Positions 7,869 to 17,814 of a stretch of 64,000 nt of DNA are shown here, one piece after another. A program made the translations under genes and the position numbers. The notes beneath the pieces are model-generated. The model saw nothing but the letters and a program-made list of their open reading frames with translations, was not told the DNA's origin and did no database searches. The stretch's first letter is position 1. Each line of letters opens with the position of its first letter. The stretch is from SAR324 cluster bacterium (GTDB lineage: Bacteria > SAR324 > NAC60-12): NCBI GenBank assembly GCA_015232315.1, contig JADFZZ010000002.1:248001-312000 (forward strand), written 5' to 3'.

Positions 7869-9770
7869 CTATAATTCAATTGTCACCTGCTCACCGTCTG
7901 TGACAGAAGCCAGTTCTTTCAACCAATTCCGGTTGATGCCAATATAATGTTGCTCAAGCCATTCATCAACCACTACAAACGGCTCTGAATAATCCCGCAT
8001 TGTACTGCAATGGCAAGATATTTTCACTTCATAAACTCCTTCAGAAAGATGGGGCAACAGGACATTCAAGGGCGAATTCCAGTCCTGCGATTTTTCCCAT
8101 AAAATATGGTTCAACCCCTGGTCATAAAGACTTACAGCCAGGGTTGAAATAGTCCTTGATGGTTTGGAAAATTGGATCTGGATCGGTTCCTGATGGAAAA
8201 ACGGTCCGGGTTCAAAGAGTGGCACCACAGGATTGCCAACCTGATTGAGCAATGAACCCCAAAAAGAGGGAAACATTCCATTCTGCCCTGTGGAAGCAGA
8301 CAGATCGTGAAGTAACCATTTCCATGAAGCCGTCTCCCAAATCCAGGTTACTTTTCCCAGATCATAGGACGAGCGCGCGGTAAGAGCTGTGTCAGCATTT
8401 TGAGCCGTCCATTGAAAAAATGGTTGTTTTTCCGGATTCCACTCAGGGGGAATATGAGCAGTCACCCCCTTTGCCTGATGTTGCCATCCATCAAAAACAA
8501 CGGCATCTTCATTGGCCGTGAACAGAGCCTGATAGGCGGTAATATCTGGTAGCAGATCGCCGCCGATCACGATGATCTGTTTACCATTTTTTAAATAATT
8601 CTGAAAACTTTGCTGGTACGCCTGATTGTTCAAATATTTCTGAATCGGAAAATTATGAAAGATCACTGCGTCAAACTTGGGCAACTCTGTCTGAAACAGC
8701 ACACTCACAGGAAATTGAATCAGGGAAAGTTCTGATTCCGGAACACCCTGAAAGTCTTCATAGGGATCACGTAAAATATAAAATGAGACCAGATCCACAC
8801 CAGGGATATGCGTGAGCAAGGTTCGCATTCTGCTGACATCCCATCCGGGACGTCCGGCAATATGCAGAATTTTTTGTTTCAGTGGTCTGATGCTCACGGG
8901 TAAATACGCCGTGTTGTTGTATAGATTGGGGTCCTTGGACAAGGGCAGTAACCTGAGTTGCAATACGACATTTCCAGTTCGTGGAGGAATCCACGAAATT
9001 GACGCATCCATCTGATTTTTCCCGGGTTCCAGAATGATTCTCTGCCGGGAGAGAACCGCGTTGCCATCTGTCAGTACAAGGAAGGTTTCCTGATCCTGAA
9101 GCGCATGATAGGAGATCTGAAGCTGAATAGAGACCTGTGTTTTTTCAAACGCGACCTGAGGAGCCACCACTGAATGAATTCCAGAGTCACCCGGTTTCAT
9201 GGCAAATGACTGGAAATCGGGAACATCCACAGTAATTCCGGATTGCCGCAATTGCGTCAGCACGTCAGGCATGATTTGTTCCCGACCGGTATCATAACCG
9301 TCCGAAATCAACAACATTCTGCTTCCTGAAGGCAGGGACGTTTCCTGAATCCATTCCATCAATCTCGATGACAATGGTGATGTTTTGACCACAGGAGTCT
9401 GCGATGAATTGGCTGGAGGAAACAACGGAATGAGTTTCAGAGCATAGCCATCGTAATGCTGTGTCAGTTCATCCATGATTGACGGGGGCAGCAACGATTC
9501 CGGGTTTTGCAATGTAGTCGTTGACAGATTTTGTCGCAACACTCCCTGTAGCAGACTGACGCTATTGTCAATCACCACTGGCAGAACAGGTTTGAAAGGC
9601 GCATTGCGGGAATTCAGGAAGGGAAGCAACGACAGCAGTATCAGAATTCCTGCCATCCGGATCAGGAGGGACCACTTCCGGAATGGAATATGATATCTGA
9701 ACAAACTGAATTCATAAAGGAGTGTCCCCAGAAGGATCAATCCGCACAGACCATAAAACAAAAGCATCAT
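7869..9770 (-). CDS. Membrane protein with vWA-like and amidotransferase-like domains
   Basis: A 633-residue protein. Two N-terminal membrane segments (residues about 2-22 and 37-53) are followed by a von Willebrand A-like domain with the metal-site motif DxSxS (VVIDNSVSLL) and LLISDGYDTG. A beta-sandwich region (about 200-290) comes next, and then a Rossmann-like class I amidotransferase-type domain (ILHIAGRPGWDVSRMRTLL, FDAVIFHNFP, IVIGGDLL) that seems to lack a catalytic Cys. This layout matches large membrane proteins found next to BatA/BatB or MoxR loci in many Gram-negative bacteria. No such loci are nearby; here it sits 21 bases downstream of hisF in a biosynthetic unit, which is odd. 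Function unknown; probably envelope-related. Confidence 0.75.
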   Translation of the reverse strand: MMLLFYGLCGLILLGTLLYEFSLFRYHIPFRKWSLLIRMAGILILLSLLPFLNSRNAPFKPVLPVVIDNSVSLLQGVLRQNLSTTTLQNPESLLPPSIMDELTQHYDGYALKLIPLFPPANSSQTPVVKTSPLSSRLMEWIQETSLPSGSRMLLISDGYDTGREQIMPDVLTQLRQSGITVDVPDFQSFAMKPGDSGIHSVVAPQVAFEKTQVSIQLQISYHALQDQETFLVLTDGNAVLSRQRIILEPGKNQMDASISWIPPRTGNVVLQLRLLPLSKDPNLYNNTAYLPVSIRPLKQKILHIAGRPGWDVSRMRTLLTHIPGVDLVSFYILRDPYEDFQGVPESELSLIQFPVSVLFQTELPKFDAVIFHNFPIQKYLNNQAYQQSFQNYLKNGKQIIVIGGDLLPDITAYQALFTANEDAVVFDGWQHQAKGVTAHIPPEWNPEKQPFFQWTAQNADTALTARSSYDLGKVTWIWETASWKWLLHDLSASTGQNGMFPSFWGSLLNQVGNPVVPLFEPGPFFHQEPIQIQFSKPSRTISTLAVSLYDQGLNHILWEKSQDWNSPLNVLLPHLSEGVYEVKISCHCSTMRDYSEPFVVVDEWLEQHYIGINRNWLKELASVTDGEQVTIEL

Positions 9771-9791
9771 GGATGATTTCCTGGAAAATTT

Positions 9792-10562
9792 TTATGCTGC
9801 GGAGTCTTTCAACCGCACCGGAATATGATGCTCTTTCAAATAAGTTTTGACCTGGGATACCGTGTATTTCCCATAATGAAATACCGAGGCTGCCAGAACA
9901 GCATCAGCCTTGCCTGTGGTCAGTGCCTCCGCAAAATGTTCCAGCGTGCCTCCACCTCCGGAAGCAATGACGGGGATGCTGAGGGATTCACTGATTTTAG
10001 CGGTGATTTCGAGATCAAATCCGGCTTGATGCCCGTCTGCATCCATACTGGTCAACAGGATTTCTCCCGCTCCCCGCTCCTGGACTTCGTGTGCCCATTG
10101 AAACGCGTCCAGTCCGGTGGGACGGCTTCCGCCATGACTGAAAACTTCCCAGTGGTCTCCTGAACGTTTGACATCCATGGCAACCACAATGCACTGCGAA
10201 CCGAATTGTCGCGCTCCGCTTGTGATCAATCCGGGATTTTTGATAGCGGAAGAATTGATGGATATTTTGTCGGCACCGGCTGTGACCAGCTCATGAATGT
10301 CCTGCAACGTCGAAATACCGCCTCCAATCGTAAAAGGAATAAATAATTTCCGGGCCAACCGGGATGCGAGATCAATGGTCGTCTTCCGATTTTCTTTGGA
10401 GGCGGTGATATCCAGAAAGACCAGTTCGTCCGCGGATTGTTCATTGTATCGTTGTGCCAGTTCCAGAGGATCCCCGGCATCTCGTAAGCCTACAAAACTG
10501 GTCCCTTTGACAACACGTCCTTCTTTAATATCGAGACACGGAATAATACGTTTGGCTAACAT
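9792..10562 (-). CDS. hisF: Imidazole glycerol phosphate synthase, cyclase subunit
   Basis: Uses ammonia delivered by HisH to convert PRFAR into imidazole glycerol phosphate and AICAR, in histidine synthesis. The TIM barrel is complete (256 residues). Catalytic Asp11 (IIPCLDIKEGRVVKG) and Asp130 (VVAMDVKRSGDHWEV) are present, as are both phosphate-binding glycine turns (FTIGGGIS, IASGGGGTLE). The start ATG 10562 overlaps the end of hisA by seven bases, implying translational coupling. HisH is not in this window. Confidence 0.97.
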   Translation of the reverse strand: MLAKRIIPCLDIKEGRVVKGTSFVGLRDAGDPLELAQRYNEQSADELVFLDITASKENRKTTIDLASRLARKLFIPFTIGGGISTLQDIHELVTAGADKISINSSAIKNPGLITSGARQFGSQCIVVAMDVKRSGDHWEVFSHGGSRPTGLDAFQWAHEVQERGAGEILLTSMDADGHQAGFDLEITAKISESLSIPVIASGGGGTLEHFAEALTTGKADAVLAASVFHYGKYTVSQVKTYLKEHHIPVRLKDSAA

Positions 10563-11275
10563 GTGGCAATCTCAGTCAACTGGATTTTTCCTTCATAAAT
10601 GGCTTTTCCGACAATCACATGATCCACCCCGCTGGCTTCCAGTGTTTTCAGTTGGCTAATGTCCGCCATCGAAGACACGCCGCCTGACGCTGTCACACGC
10701 AATCCTGTCTGAGACGCAAAATGCTGAAGTGCTGAAAGATTCGGTCCGGTCATCATCCCATCTCTGGCAATATCCGTATAAACCACACGCTGAATTCCCC
10801 GTTGTTTCCAGTGCAAGCCGAAGTCAACATCGTCCAGTTCTGTTTTTTCGACCCAGCCTTCAATCGCGACTTTTCTGTTACTGGCATCAATTCCGAGAAT
10901 GATTCGTTCTCCCGGAAATTTTTGCAACAGCGATTCCAGAACCTGCGGTTTTTTTACAGCCATTGTTCCAACAATCACAGAGGTGATTCCAGAGCCAAGG
11001 ACCCGGTCTACGTCTTCAAAATCTCGCAATCCGCCACCAAACTCCACCGGGATGTTTATTTTCCCAAGAATTTTTGTGATCACTTCCCAATTGCGTGTCT
11101 GTCCTTTGAAGGCCCCATCCAGATCTACAATATGAATTCGTTTTGCGCCTGCGTCTTCAAACGATTTTGCCATGACAACCGGATCCTTGGAATAAACGGT
11201 TTCGTGTTCAGCACGGCCCTGAAGCAACCGGACACAGCGGCCATTTATCAGATCAATTGCTGGAATAATGATCAT
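10556..11275 (-). CDS. hisA: Phosphoribosyl-formimino-AICAR-phosphate isomerase
   Basis: Catalyses the Amadori-type isomerisation of ProFAR to PRFAR, the step before HisF. It is a TIM barrel of 239 residues with the catalytic Asp8 (IIPAIDLINGRCVRL) and Asp130 (ILGIDASNRKVA), the phosphate loops VEFGGGLRD and TASGGVSS, and Thr in YTDIARDGM. ATG 11275 is preceded by an excellent AAGGAG. A 38-residue upstream extension without family similarity was rejected. It is the first gene of the hisA-hisF-carA unit; the promoter must lie in the 150 bases before 11428, where the sensor gene diverges. Confidence 0.96.
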   Translation of the reverse strand: MIIIPAIDLINGRCVRLLQGRAEHETVYSKDPVVMAKSFEDAGAKRIHIVDLDGAFKGQTRNWEVITKILGKINIPVEFGGGLRDFEDVDRVLGSGITSVIVGTMAVKKPQVLESLLQKFPGERIILGIDASNRKVAIEGWVEKTELDDVDFGLHWKQRGIQRVVYTDIARDGMMTGPNLSALQHFASQTGLRVTASGGVSSMADISQLKTLEASGVDHVIVGKAIYEGKIQLTEIATC

Positions 11276-11427
11276 GAATCTTCTCCTTGAGATGAAAATA
11301 AACATTACACCCCGTGTCAATTTCAAAAAAACTGATATTGACTCTTCTTTCTTTCGGGACAATTTGCTACACAGAACTTTGTTGATCATTTTAATGAGCT
11401 ATCCATATCAACATAACACAAATTTTC

Positions 11428-13986
11428 ATGGACTATATGGCCCAGGCAAATCAATCTCAATACAATCCTGAGCAAATGCCTCAACGAAAAAGCGCGCTCA
11501 ATAATCTGAAAAGCCGGCTAATCCTGATTATCGTGATGCTACTCTTAATCATGGGTGTGACACTATACACCCTGGCTCAGGATTCACTCAGAACACTCAG
11601 ATTGGAACACATCAAGGAAAGTTTTAAACTAATTTCTTCCACCATCCATAGTTTCAGTGATCAATATCTGGATGCCATTCAGACCCCGGATGGTTTTTTT
11701 GAACAGAAAAAACAGCAGGCCAAAGCTCTGGACGTCATTAAAAACTTTGTTGAAGCCAATCAATCCAGCATTGTGATTTATGAGGGCGATTCCGGAGTGG
11801 TTCTGATGGATAACTTTGGCATTGGCGTCTCCTATGTCATGACGCAGGATCAGGAAACTTCCTCACTTCAGATGCTGACCCAAAACGGCATACAGTATTA
11901 TTTTTATCATTTTTTTCTGCCATCCTCCAACTGGCATGTGATTCTTCTGAAAACCAGTCCGATCAAAACCGGTTTTCAGGAGCGATTCCGGCAAGCCAGC
12001 ATGCAAACCATTGGATTTCTGATCCTGGCGACGTTCCTGTTGCTATATTATTTGAGGCAACTGGTCAATAATCCCGTGGACAAATTGATCCATGCCGTCA
12101 AAACAAACCAGATTCCAAGGTATCAGGGAATTTACGAATTTGAATTTCTGAGCCAGAAGATCGCAGAGTTTATGAACACCCTGCAAACCATGAAGAATCA
12201 ACTCTCAGAAAATACGGAAGCACATGAAATAACCCGCAGAGAGTTATTCAACAACAATCAGACACTCGAGTTTTTTTTCAAGAACTTCCCCTTCTCGATT
12301 GTATTTTTTACGCCTGAAATGAAAATTCTGCGCTGTAACAAGGCCTCCATCAATATGTTTGGTTACAAAATGGATGACTTGCTGGGGACTAGTCCAAGCA
12401 GACTCTATGAATCGGAAACAGACCTCCAGAAACATCTGGAACTGTGGCAGGTCGCACAAACCATTGGCCCCATGGAAACTGTTTATACCCGAAATGATAA
12501 AACGACTTTTATTGGAGAAACAACGGGTATCACCATTCTTGATAGAAACCAGCACCAACAAGGTTTCCTGCTGGTGATACGGGATGTGACACTGGCCAAA
12601 AAGCAGGAGGAAGAACGACTTTTGTATGAAGAAAAACTGGAAAAACAGGTTTCTGAACGCACTCACGAACTGGAAAAGGTCAATGCGCAATTGAAACATC
12701 AGCAAAAAAGTCTGGAAGAGCATCTTTATACCCAGCAGGAAATTTCAGACAACCTTCTGCACACCGCTTCTCAACTTAAAACAGCACAGGAACAGCAGGA
12801 ACAGCAAAATGCCATGCTGATTGCCAACAACCGGAAACTGGAAGAATTGAATGAGAACAAGGAACATCTGCTCTCAAAATTAAGTTACATTTACGCCTCT
12901 CATCTGACACCCCTGCTGAATCAACTGGATACCATCCGCGAAGAAAAATCTTTTCAGCAAAATGAGTCCTTGCGTCAGGCAATGAGGGAAGTTTCAGCCA
13001 TTGAAGAATTGCTCAGACCGATTCATCAGCTCTATTCCTCAGAAAAAGCCATTAAAAGCAAACAGGTGCTGGTTGCCGAAACCAACAAAAAGCAACAGTT
13101 GATCACAAAACAGGCACTCGGAGGAACAGGTGTCGAGTTGACACTGGTCAGCAACATGGACGAAGGGATTGAGCTATTGCGGCAACGTGGTTTTGACATC
13201 ATCTGTACCAATACTGAACTGATCGAACTGGCATCCATCGCACAGGATAGATACCCTCATATCAAAACGGTATTCATGACCTCAGACGATGTGCCCACTT
13301 ATTTGCCGATTCTGAATAAATACCCGTTTATATCCAATATTGTTTCCCGCAATGACGAGGACCGCACTTTCACCATCAAAAATATTCTTACCACGGTCAG
13401 CAAACTGATCGGGAATGACTTGTTTGGTCTGGAAAAATATATGAATTGGGGCGTTGAAGTGCATCAGCAACCCATCATTCGCAGTGATCAACGTACTGAA
13501 CTTCTGGATAAAATGGAGCAGACGCTGGTGGCGCTTGGTATTCGTAAAACTACGTTGAACCGATGTATCATGGTGGCTGAAGAACTGCTGATGAACGCCA
13601 TTTATGACGCTCCGGTGGATAGCTCAGGAAAATTTTTGTACAATCACCTGTCCCGCACGGATGCGGTCGAGTTAAAACATGGAGAACAGGGTATCTTCCG
13701 ATTCGCCTTTGATGGCATCCTGCTGGCTGTTTCCGCTCAGGATCCGTTTGGTTCCTTTGACAGGCAAACCATCCTGGACTACCTGGCGCGATGCTATGCG
13801 GGTGTCAAGGACACCAGTCGTAAAGGCAAGGGAGGGGCTGGCAAAGGCTTGTTCCAGATCCTCGAATCATCCGATTTGCTGGTGATCAATGTGAAACCTG
13901 GAATTAAAACAGAAGTGATCGCGTTGTTTAATGTAAACAGCGATCTTACCCACAAAATTCCCTCCTTTCATTATTTCTATAGTTAA
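11428..13986 (+). CDS. Membrane sensor: extracytoplasmic domain, PAS, coiled coil, pseudo-receiver, RsbW/HATPase-like domain
   Basis: An 852-residue signalling protein. Two membrane segments (about 30-50 and 195-212) flank a periplasmic sensor domain of about 140 residues. There follows a juxtamembrane linker, a PAS domain (about 281-388, ILRCNKASINMFGYKMDDLL), a long coiled coil (390-500), a receiver-like domain (about 544-660) and an ATPase-type domain (688-845). The receiver looks inactive: the phospho-acceptor position reads DIICTN (Asn instead of Asp) and the acidic pair is missing (VLVAETN). The ATPase domain keeps an N-box (EELLMNA) and a G2-type loop (GGAGKGL). No HisKA/H-box was found, so it may act as a Ser/Thr anti-sigma-type kinase or a non-kinase sensor. 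It has no clear ribosome site. Divergent from hisA. Confidence 0.75.
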   Translation: MDYMAQANQSQYNPEQMPQRKSALNNLKSRLILIIVMLLLIMGVTLYTLAQDSLRTLRLEHIKESFKLISSTIHSFSDQYLDAIQTPDGFFEQKKQQAKALDVIKNFVEANQSSIVIYEGDSGVVLMDNFGIGVSYVMTQDQETSSLQMLTQNGIQYYFYHFFLPSSNWHVILLKTSPIKTGFQERFRQASMQTIGFLILATFLLLYYLRQLVNNPVDKLIHAVKTNQIPRYQGIYEFEFLSQKIAEFMNTLQTMKNQLSENTEAHEITRRELFNNNQTLEFFFKNFPFSIVFFTPEMKILRCNKASINMFGYKMDDLLGTSPSRLYESETDLQKHLELWQVAQTIGPMETVYTRNDKTTFIGETTGITILDRNQHQQGFLLVIRDVTLAKKQEEERLLYEEKLEKQVSERTHELEKVNAQLKHQQKSLEEHLYTQQEISDNLLHTASQLKTAQEQQEQQNAMLIANNRKLEELNENKEHLLSKLSYIYASHLTPLLNQLDTIREEKSFQQNESLRQAMREVSAIEELLRPIHQLYSSEKAIKSKQVLVAETNKKQQLITKQALGGTGVELTLVSNMDEGIELLRQRGFDIICTNTELIELASIAQDRYPHIKTVFMTSDDVPTYLPILNKYPFISNIVSRNDEDRTFTIKNILTTVSKLIGNDLFGLEKYMNWGVEVHQQPIIRSDQRTELLDKMEQTLVALGIRKTTLNRCIMVAEELLMNAIYDAPVDSSGKFLYNHLSRTDAVELKHGEQGIFRFAFDGILLAVSAQDPFGSFDRQTILDYLARCYAGVKDTSRKGKGGAGKGLFQILESSDLLVINVKPGIKTEVIALFNVNSDLTHKIPSFHYFYS

Positions 13987-14018
13987 TTCCGTAATCCATG
14001 AATCGAGTTATTTCGAGC

Positions 14019-14187
14019 TGTGCAGGTACTTTTTTAGCCACGAAGTACACGAAGAACCCAAAGTAAAAAAGGAATATGCACCAGAAAACTTGAAAATCAG
14101 GGTTTCACGGAGGACTTCATTTATATAAAAAACCTTTTTTTCGTGTTCTTGGCGTTCTTGGTAGCTCATTTTCAAATCACCTGCACA
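14019..14187. repeat. MITE-like imperfect inverted repeat
   Basis: The left arm starts TGTGCAGGT (14019) and runs through AGCCACGAAGTACACGAAGA. The right arm (about 14133-14187) is its imperfect reverse complement, running through TTCGTGTTCTTGG to ACCTGCACA. The arms are about 55 bases with a loop of roughly 60 bases. It fills most of the 323-base gap (13987-14309) between the sensor gene and the TerB-like gene. Part of the same end sequence recurs at 34691-34713. No open frame lies inside. Confidence 0.6.
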
Positions 14188-14309
14188 AGTGGAGTTATTT
14201 CATGCTTGCTTGATTGGTATTACAGGATATTGTTTCCCGAACACGAGCCAACGATCCCTACGTTTCCGGTAATTCAGGCTAACACATTCCCAAACCTGTT
14301 TGAGGCAAT

Positions 14310-14807
14310 ATGATTCGAGACATTTTAAAGCAAGAACTGAAACCCAATGAAAAAAAATGGCTGGCGCTGTCGATTGCCAGAGTGATTGTGGCCGATAAAA
14401 AGGTGCTGAAAGACGAAATCAAATATCTGAAGGACGCGGTCACGTTTCTGGAAACCAAGGAAGAACTGGAACAGGTGCTGGACTTTGTAAAAAAACTGAC
14501 GGTACCGGAACTCAAACCGCTCAGCATCAATCTGAAACTTGGAACGATGATGTTGATTTATGTGATCCGGGCCATGGTGCGTAACACCAAAATACTGGAA
14601 GTTGAATTCAGAGAACTCATTTCGATGGGAAAAAAATTGAGTATTCCGGACCCCATGATCAAGGCCATCCTCAAATGGGCTCTGGAATTATCCGAACTGA
14701 ACCAGCAGGAATACGCATTTTACGAATGGGCGGAACATCCTGATAAAAAACCCCTAACGGAGGAACGACCAGGCGTATTTAACGATCTGCTCGCGTTCAA
14801 CGAGTAA
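14310..14807 (+). CDS. TerB-like helical protein
   Basis: An all-helical, cytoplasmic protein of 165 residues with no signal. The core (LALSIARVIVADKKVLKDEI, then a long hydrophobic helix TMMLIYVIRAMVRNTKILEVE and FRELISMGKKLSI) resembles the tandem TerB/tellurite-resistance-like fold, in which an Asp near the start of each half (VADKKV here) is typical. GAGG precedes the ATG. No other ter genes are nearby, so a role in tellurite or stress response is not implied. Monocistronic by position. The family assignment is tentative. Confidence 0.6.
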   Translation: MIRDILKQELKPNEKKWLALSIARVIVADKKVLKDEIKYLKDAVTFLETKEELEQVLDFVKKLTVPELKPLSINLKLGTMMLIYVIRAMVRNTKILEVEFRELISMGKKLSIPDPMIKAILKWALELSELNQQEYAFYEWAEHPDKKPLTEERPGVFNDLLAFNE

Positions 14808-14869
14808 GCTTGTTAACTGAAGGTCGAATTGGTTTCGAGGATGCTGTATATCCACAAGGAGCATGAGCG

Positions 14870-15988
14870 CTACACCGTTAAAAATTGGACGTATCGGCGC
14901 TGGGATTGTTCCGCGTTTGAAATGGTTTCTATGAGTTTTTCGTAATTCTCTCCTTCTGCCTGCAAATTATTCGCTACCGTATTAATTTTTTGTGAAAGAT
15001 CACTGATTATCTGAAATTTACTCACATTATCCGTTTCAATCTGACGGACTTGTCCTTCGACAGAAGTTAAAAAATGGATGGAGTCCATCATGTTGTCCAA
15101 CAGTGATTTCATTTCACGGGCAATGACCAGAAATCGTTTTTCAGCAATTCCGGAATGGGAGGCCTGCAAATTGGCGTTGAAAGCCAGAAACCGGAGTTCT
15201 TCAATCAGATCCAACAGTGAATTTTCCAGAGTTTTTACACCGCCAATCAAGGTTCCAACCTGATTTTTAACCAACCCCGCATCTGCCGTGAATTTTTGAA
15301 TCTCCTGTGCAATGTCCTGCATTTGATGGGTGTGTGTGAAAATTTTTTCCGCGGCGTTCCTGGTTTGTGCCACACTGTCAGAAATCATATTCTGCTGTTC
15401 AATATAAGGTGTGATGTCATGCGTGAAGGATACAATTCCAATCAATTCACGGTTCTGTCCTGATATTGGAAAAGCTTTGACAATTAAATCCAGACCATAA
15501 TTTTTTCGCTCAAGAAATGTAATGTAGGGGACTTTGTCTTTGAATATTTTATCAAAAATAGGACTGCCCGGATCTCGAAGGATTCCGGTCAAAGTAGGGC
15601 GGTCCGGTTCTGCTAACGGGATCCCCTGGGCATCTTTTTTCCGTTTGTACACATCCAACAGATGCGAATCGAGCGAACAATAATAGGCGATAAAACGCCC
15701 AAACCAGTTTTCGCCCTGTTTCAGACTGAGTTTTTGTTTTTCAGGAGCGGTAAGATTTTCATTCTTGGTATTGATGGCGTAATCAAAAGGATTGAAAGGA
15801 AGGTCTTTCAGGCAACAGAACACCGCAATAGCCAGTTTACCCGGATGTTCAGAGGCAATATAACGTATATTGGCCACATAGTATGCCAGTTTTGAGATGG
15901 GACCACGGCGCCATAGCAGTTCTGATTCAAGTGTTTGAAGTTGCTGACGCAGTGCATCTTCCTGCGAGATCACCCGGGGTGTTTCCAT
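14870..15988 (-). CDS. Cytoplasmic PAS / chemoreceptor-like signalling protein
   Basis: A soluble protein of 372 residues. The N-terminal part has a short coiled coil and a PAS-like fold (GLDLIVKAFPISGQNRELIG, IVSFTHDITPYIEQQ). The C-terminal half is a long helical hairpin resembling a methyl-accepting signalling domain: the tip reads LRFLAFNANLQASHSG-x8-VIAREMKSL, where classical receptors have LLALNAAIEAARAGE-x8-VVADEVRKL. The tip is diverged and the helices are shorter than a full MCP, so binding to CheA/CheW is doubtful. It lies 13 bases after greA on the same strand and may be cotranscribed. No che genes are in the window. Confidence 0.7.
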   Translation of the reverse strand: METPRVISQEDALRQQLQTLESELLWRRGPISKLAYYVANIRYIASEHPGKLAIAVFCCLKDLPFNPFDYAINTKNENLTAPEKQKLSLKQGENWFGRFIAYYCSLDSHLLDVYKRKKDAQGIPLAEPDRPTLTGILRDPGSPIFDKIFKDKVPYITFLERKNYGLDLIVKAFPISGQNRELIGIVSFTHDITPYIEQQNMISDSVAQTRNAAEKIFTHTHQMQDIAQEIQKFTADAGLVKNQVGTLIGGVKTLENSLLDLIEELRFLAFNANLQASHSGIAEKRFLVIAREMKSLLDNMMDSIHFLTSVEGQVRQIETDNVSKFQIISDLSQKINTVANNLQAEGENYEKLIETISNAEQSQRRYVQFLTV

Positions 15989-16001
15989 ACATCTTTCAAT
16001 T

Positions 16002-16478
16002 TCAGATAAATTCCACGCTCAGGATTTCGACTTCAATTTTGCCTTTGGGGATAGGAATCACCACCGTGTCACCTGCGTGTTTTCCAATCAGAGCTCGAGC
16101 CACAGGAGAAATGATAGAAATTTTGCCTTCTTTTAAATCAGCTTCATCTTCACCAACGATCTGGTAGCGTGTTTCCTCATCCGTTTCTGTATTAACAAAT
16201 GTAACTGTCGCTCCAAACACAATTTTGTTTCCGGAAAGCTTTTGTGTGTCAATGACGGTGCAACTCGCCAGTTTACCATTCAGTTCCTGGATTCGTCCTT
16301 CTATGAACGATTGTTGTTCTTTGGCCGCATGGTATTCCGCGTTTTCTTTTAAATCGCCATGAGCTCTGGCTTCTGAAATCGCGTTGATTACCTGAGGCCG
16401 ATCCACGGTCATCAGTTTTTTCAATTCTTCTTTGAGGCGTCGATGTCCTTCAACAGTCATTGGAAATGATTCACTCAT
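16002..16478 (-). CDS. greA: Transcription elongation factor GreA
   Basis: Rescues backtracked RNA polymerase by stimulating transcript cleavage through the secondary channel. The N-terminal coiled coil with the acidic tip is visible ([20 protein letters not shown], with the D-x-x-E-N-x-E signature), as is the C-terminal FKBP-like domain ([20 protein letters not shown]). Its 158 residues are normal length. It starts at ATG 16478. The 238 bases before it are shared with divergent leuB and contain two small inverted repeats (GAGGTCAAGCCTC and TTCTGAATTTTTCAGAA). Confidence 0.96.
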   Translation of the reverse strand: MSESFPMTVEGHRRLKEELKKLMTVDRPQVINAISEARAHGDLKENAEYHAAKEQQSFIEGRIQELNGKLASCTVIDTQKLSGNKIVFGATVTFVNTETDEETRYQIVGEDEADLKEGKISIISPVARALIGKHAGDTVVIPIPKGKIEVEILSVEFI

Positions 16479-16716
16479 ATCACCTGTTTGTGATGGAATG
16501 GGTTAACAAAATTCAAACATAAAAATCTGGCGGATTGTTACCTATCAGACGCAAGAGGTCAAGCCTCTGATCAAACTCTTTATGTCTTGAAATACAAAAG
16601 ACTTTCCAGCTAGGATGCCTTCCGGTAAAAATTCAGAAATTTCACATACTTTCTTCTGAATTTTTCAGAAGTAACAGACGTTTCAGACGCAACCCCTCAT
16701 CTTCAAAAAGGATTCA

Positions 16717-17814
16717 ATGAACCACAAACGTATAACCATCACACCCGGTGATGGAATTGGCCCGGAAGTCACTAAACAGGCAGTTCTTGTGCTTAAAGAA
16801 GTCGCCGCTCATTTTGACATGACACTTGATCTACAGGAAGTTCCCGTTGGAGGAACCGCTTATGATCTGACAGGGACTCCGCTTCCGGATGAAACCCTGA
16901 AGGCCTGTAAAACAGCGGATGCTGTGCTACTTGGAGCTGTGGGCGGCCCCAAATGGGAACCGCTGGATTATTCAGTCCGTCCTGAGAGAGCCTTGTTGGG
17001 GTTGCGCGCTGAACTTGGACTGTATGCAAATTTGCGGCCCGCACGAATTCTGAAAGATCTGGTGAGTGCCTCAACCCTGAAGCCCGAAGTTGTTGAAGGG
17101 GCTGATATCATGGTGATACGTGAATTGACTGGAGGCATTTATTTTGGCAAACCCCGTGGTGTTGAAGTCCGCAATGGACAGCGGGTAGGCATCAATACCC
17201 TGGTTTATTCAGAATCTGAAATCACACGCATTCTCAAAGTTGGTTTTGAGACAGCCAGAAAACGAAATAAAAAATTGACTTCGGTGGATAAGGCCAATGT
17301 GCTGGAAGCCACTGAACTTTGGCGGAATATCGCGATTGAGATGTCTAAAGATTATCCCGATGTGAAACTGAGTCATATGTATGTTGACAATGCCGCCATG
17401 CAACTGGTTCGTGCGCCAAAACAATTTGACACTATCGTTACGACCAATCTGTTTGGAGACATTCTGAGCGATGAAGCCGCCATGGTTACAGGCTCTATCG
17501 GCATGTTACCCTCTGCCAGCCTGGGAGGCGCCAATGGCATGTATGAACCAATTCATGGATCCGCGCCGGATATTGCCGGACGTGATCTTGCCAATCCATT
17601 GGCAACAATTTTATCTGTAGGAATGATGTTCCGCTATTCCTTCAACATGCCTGACGCGGATGATCTGATTCAGAATGCGGTGGAACAGACAATCCAGACT
17701 TGGCGTACCGGGGATATCATGGCTGAAGGTAAACAGAAGGTGGGATGCCAGGAAATGGGACAACATGTGCTGGAAAACATCCGGAAATTGTCTTCACAGT
17801 TGCGGACGGCCTAA
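16717..17814 (+). CDS. leuB: 3-isopropylmalate dehydrogenase
   Basis: NAD-dependent oxidative decarboxylation of 3-isopropylmalate to 2-oxoisocaproate in leucine synthesis. Features: [16 protein letters not shown] at the N-terminus, substrate-loop [31 protein letters not shown], catalytic Lys in [10 protein letters not shown], metal Asp residues in [10 protein letters not shown], and nucleotide-binding [11 protein letters not shown]. 365 residues, normal. AAAAGG is 5-6 bases before ATG 16717. The next gene begins at the base after its stop. leuA/C/D are not nearby. Confidence 0.96.
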   Translation: MNHKRITITPGDGIGPEVTKQAVLVLKEVAAHFDMTLDLQEVPVGGTAYDLTGTPLPDETLKACKTADAVLLGAVGGPKWEPLDYSVRPERALLGLRAELGLYANLRPARILKDLVSASTLKPEVVEGADIMVIRELTGGIYFGKPRGVEVRNGQRVGINTLVYSESEITRILKVGFETARKRNKKLTSVDKANVLEATELWRNIAIEMSKDYPDVKLSHMYVDNAAMQLVRAPKQFDTIVTTNLFGDILSDEAAMVTGSIGMLPSASLGGANGMYEPIHGSAPDIAGRDLANPLATILSVGMMFRYSFNMPDADDLIQNAVEQTIQTWRTGDIMAEGKQKVGCQEMGQHVLENIRKLSSQLRTA

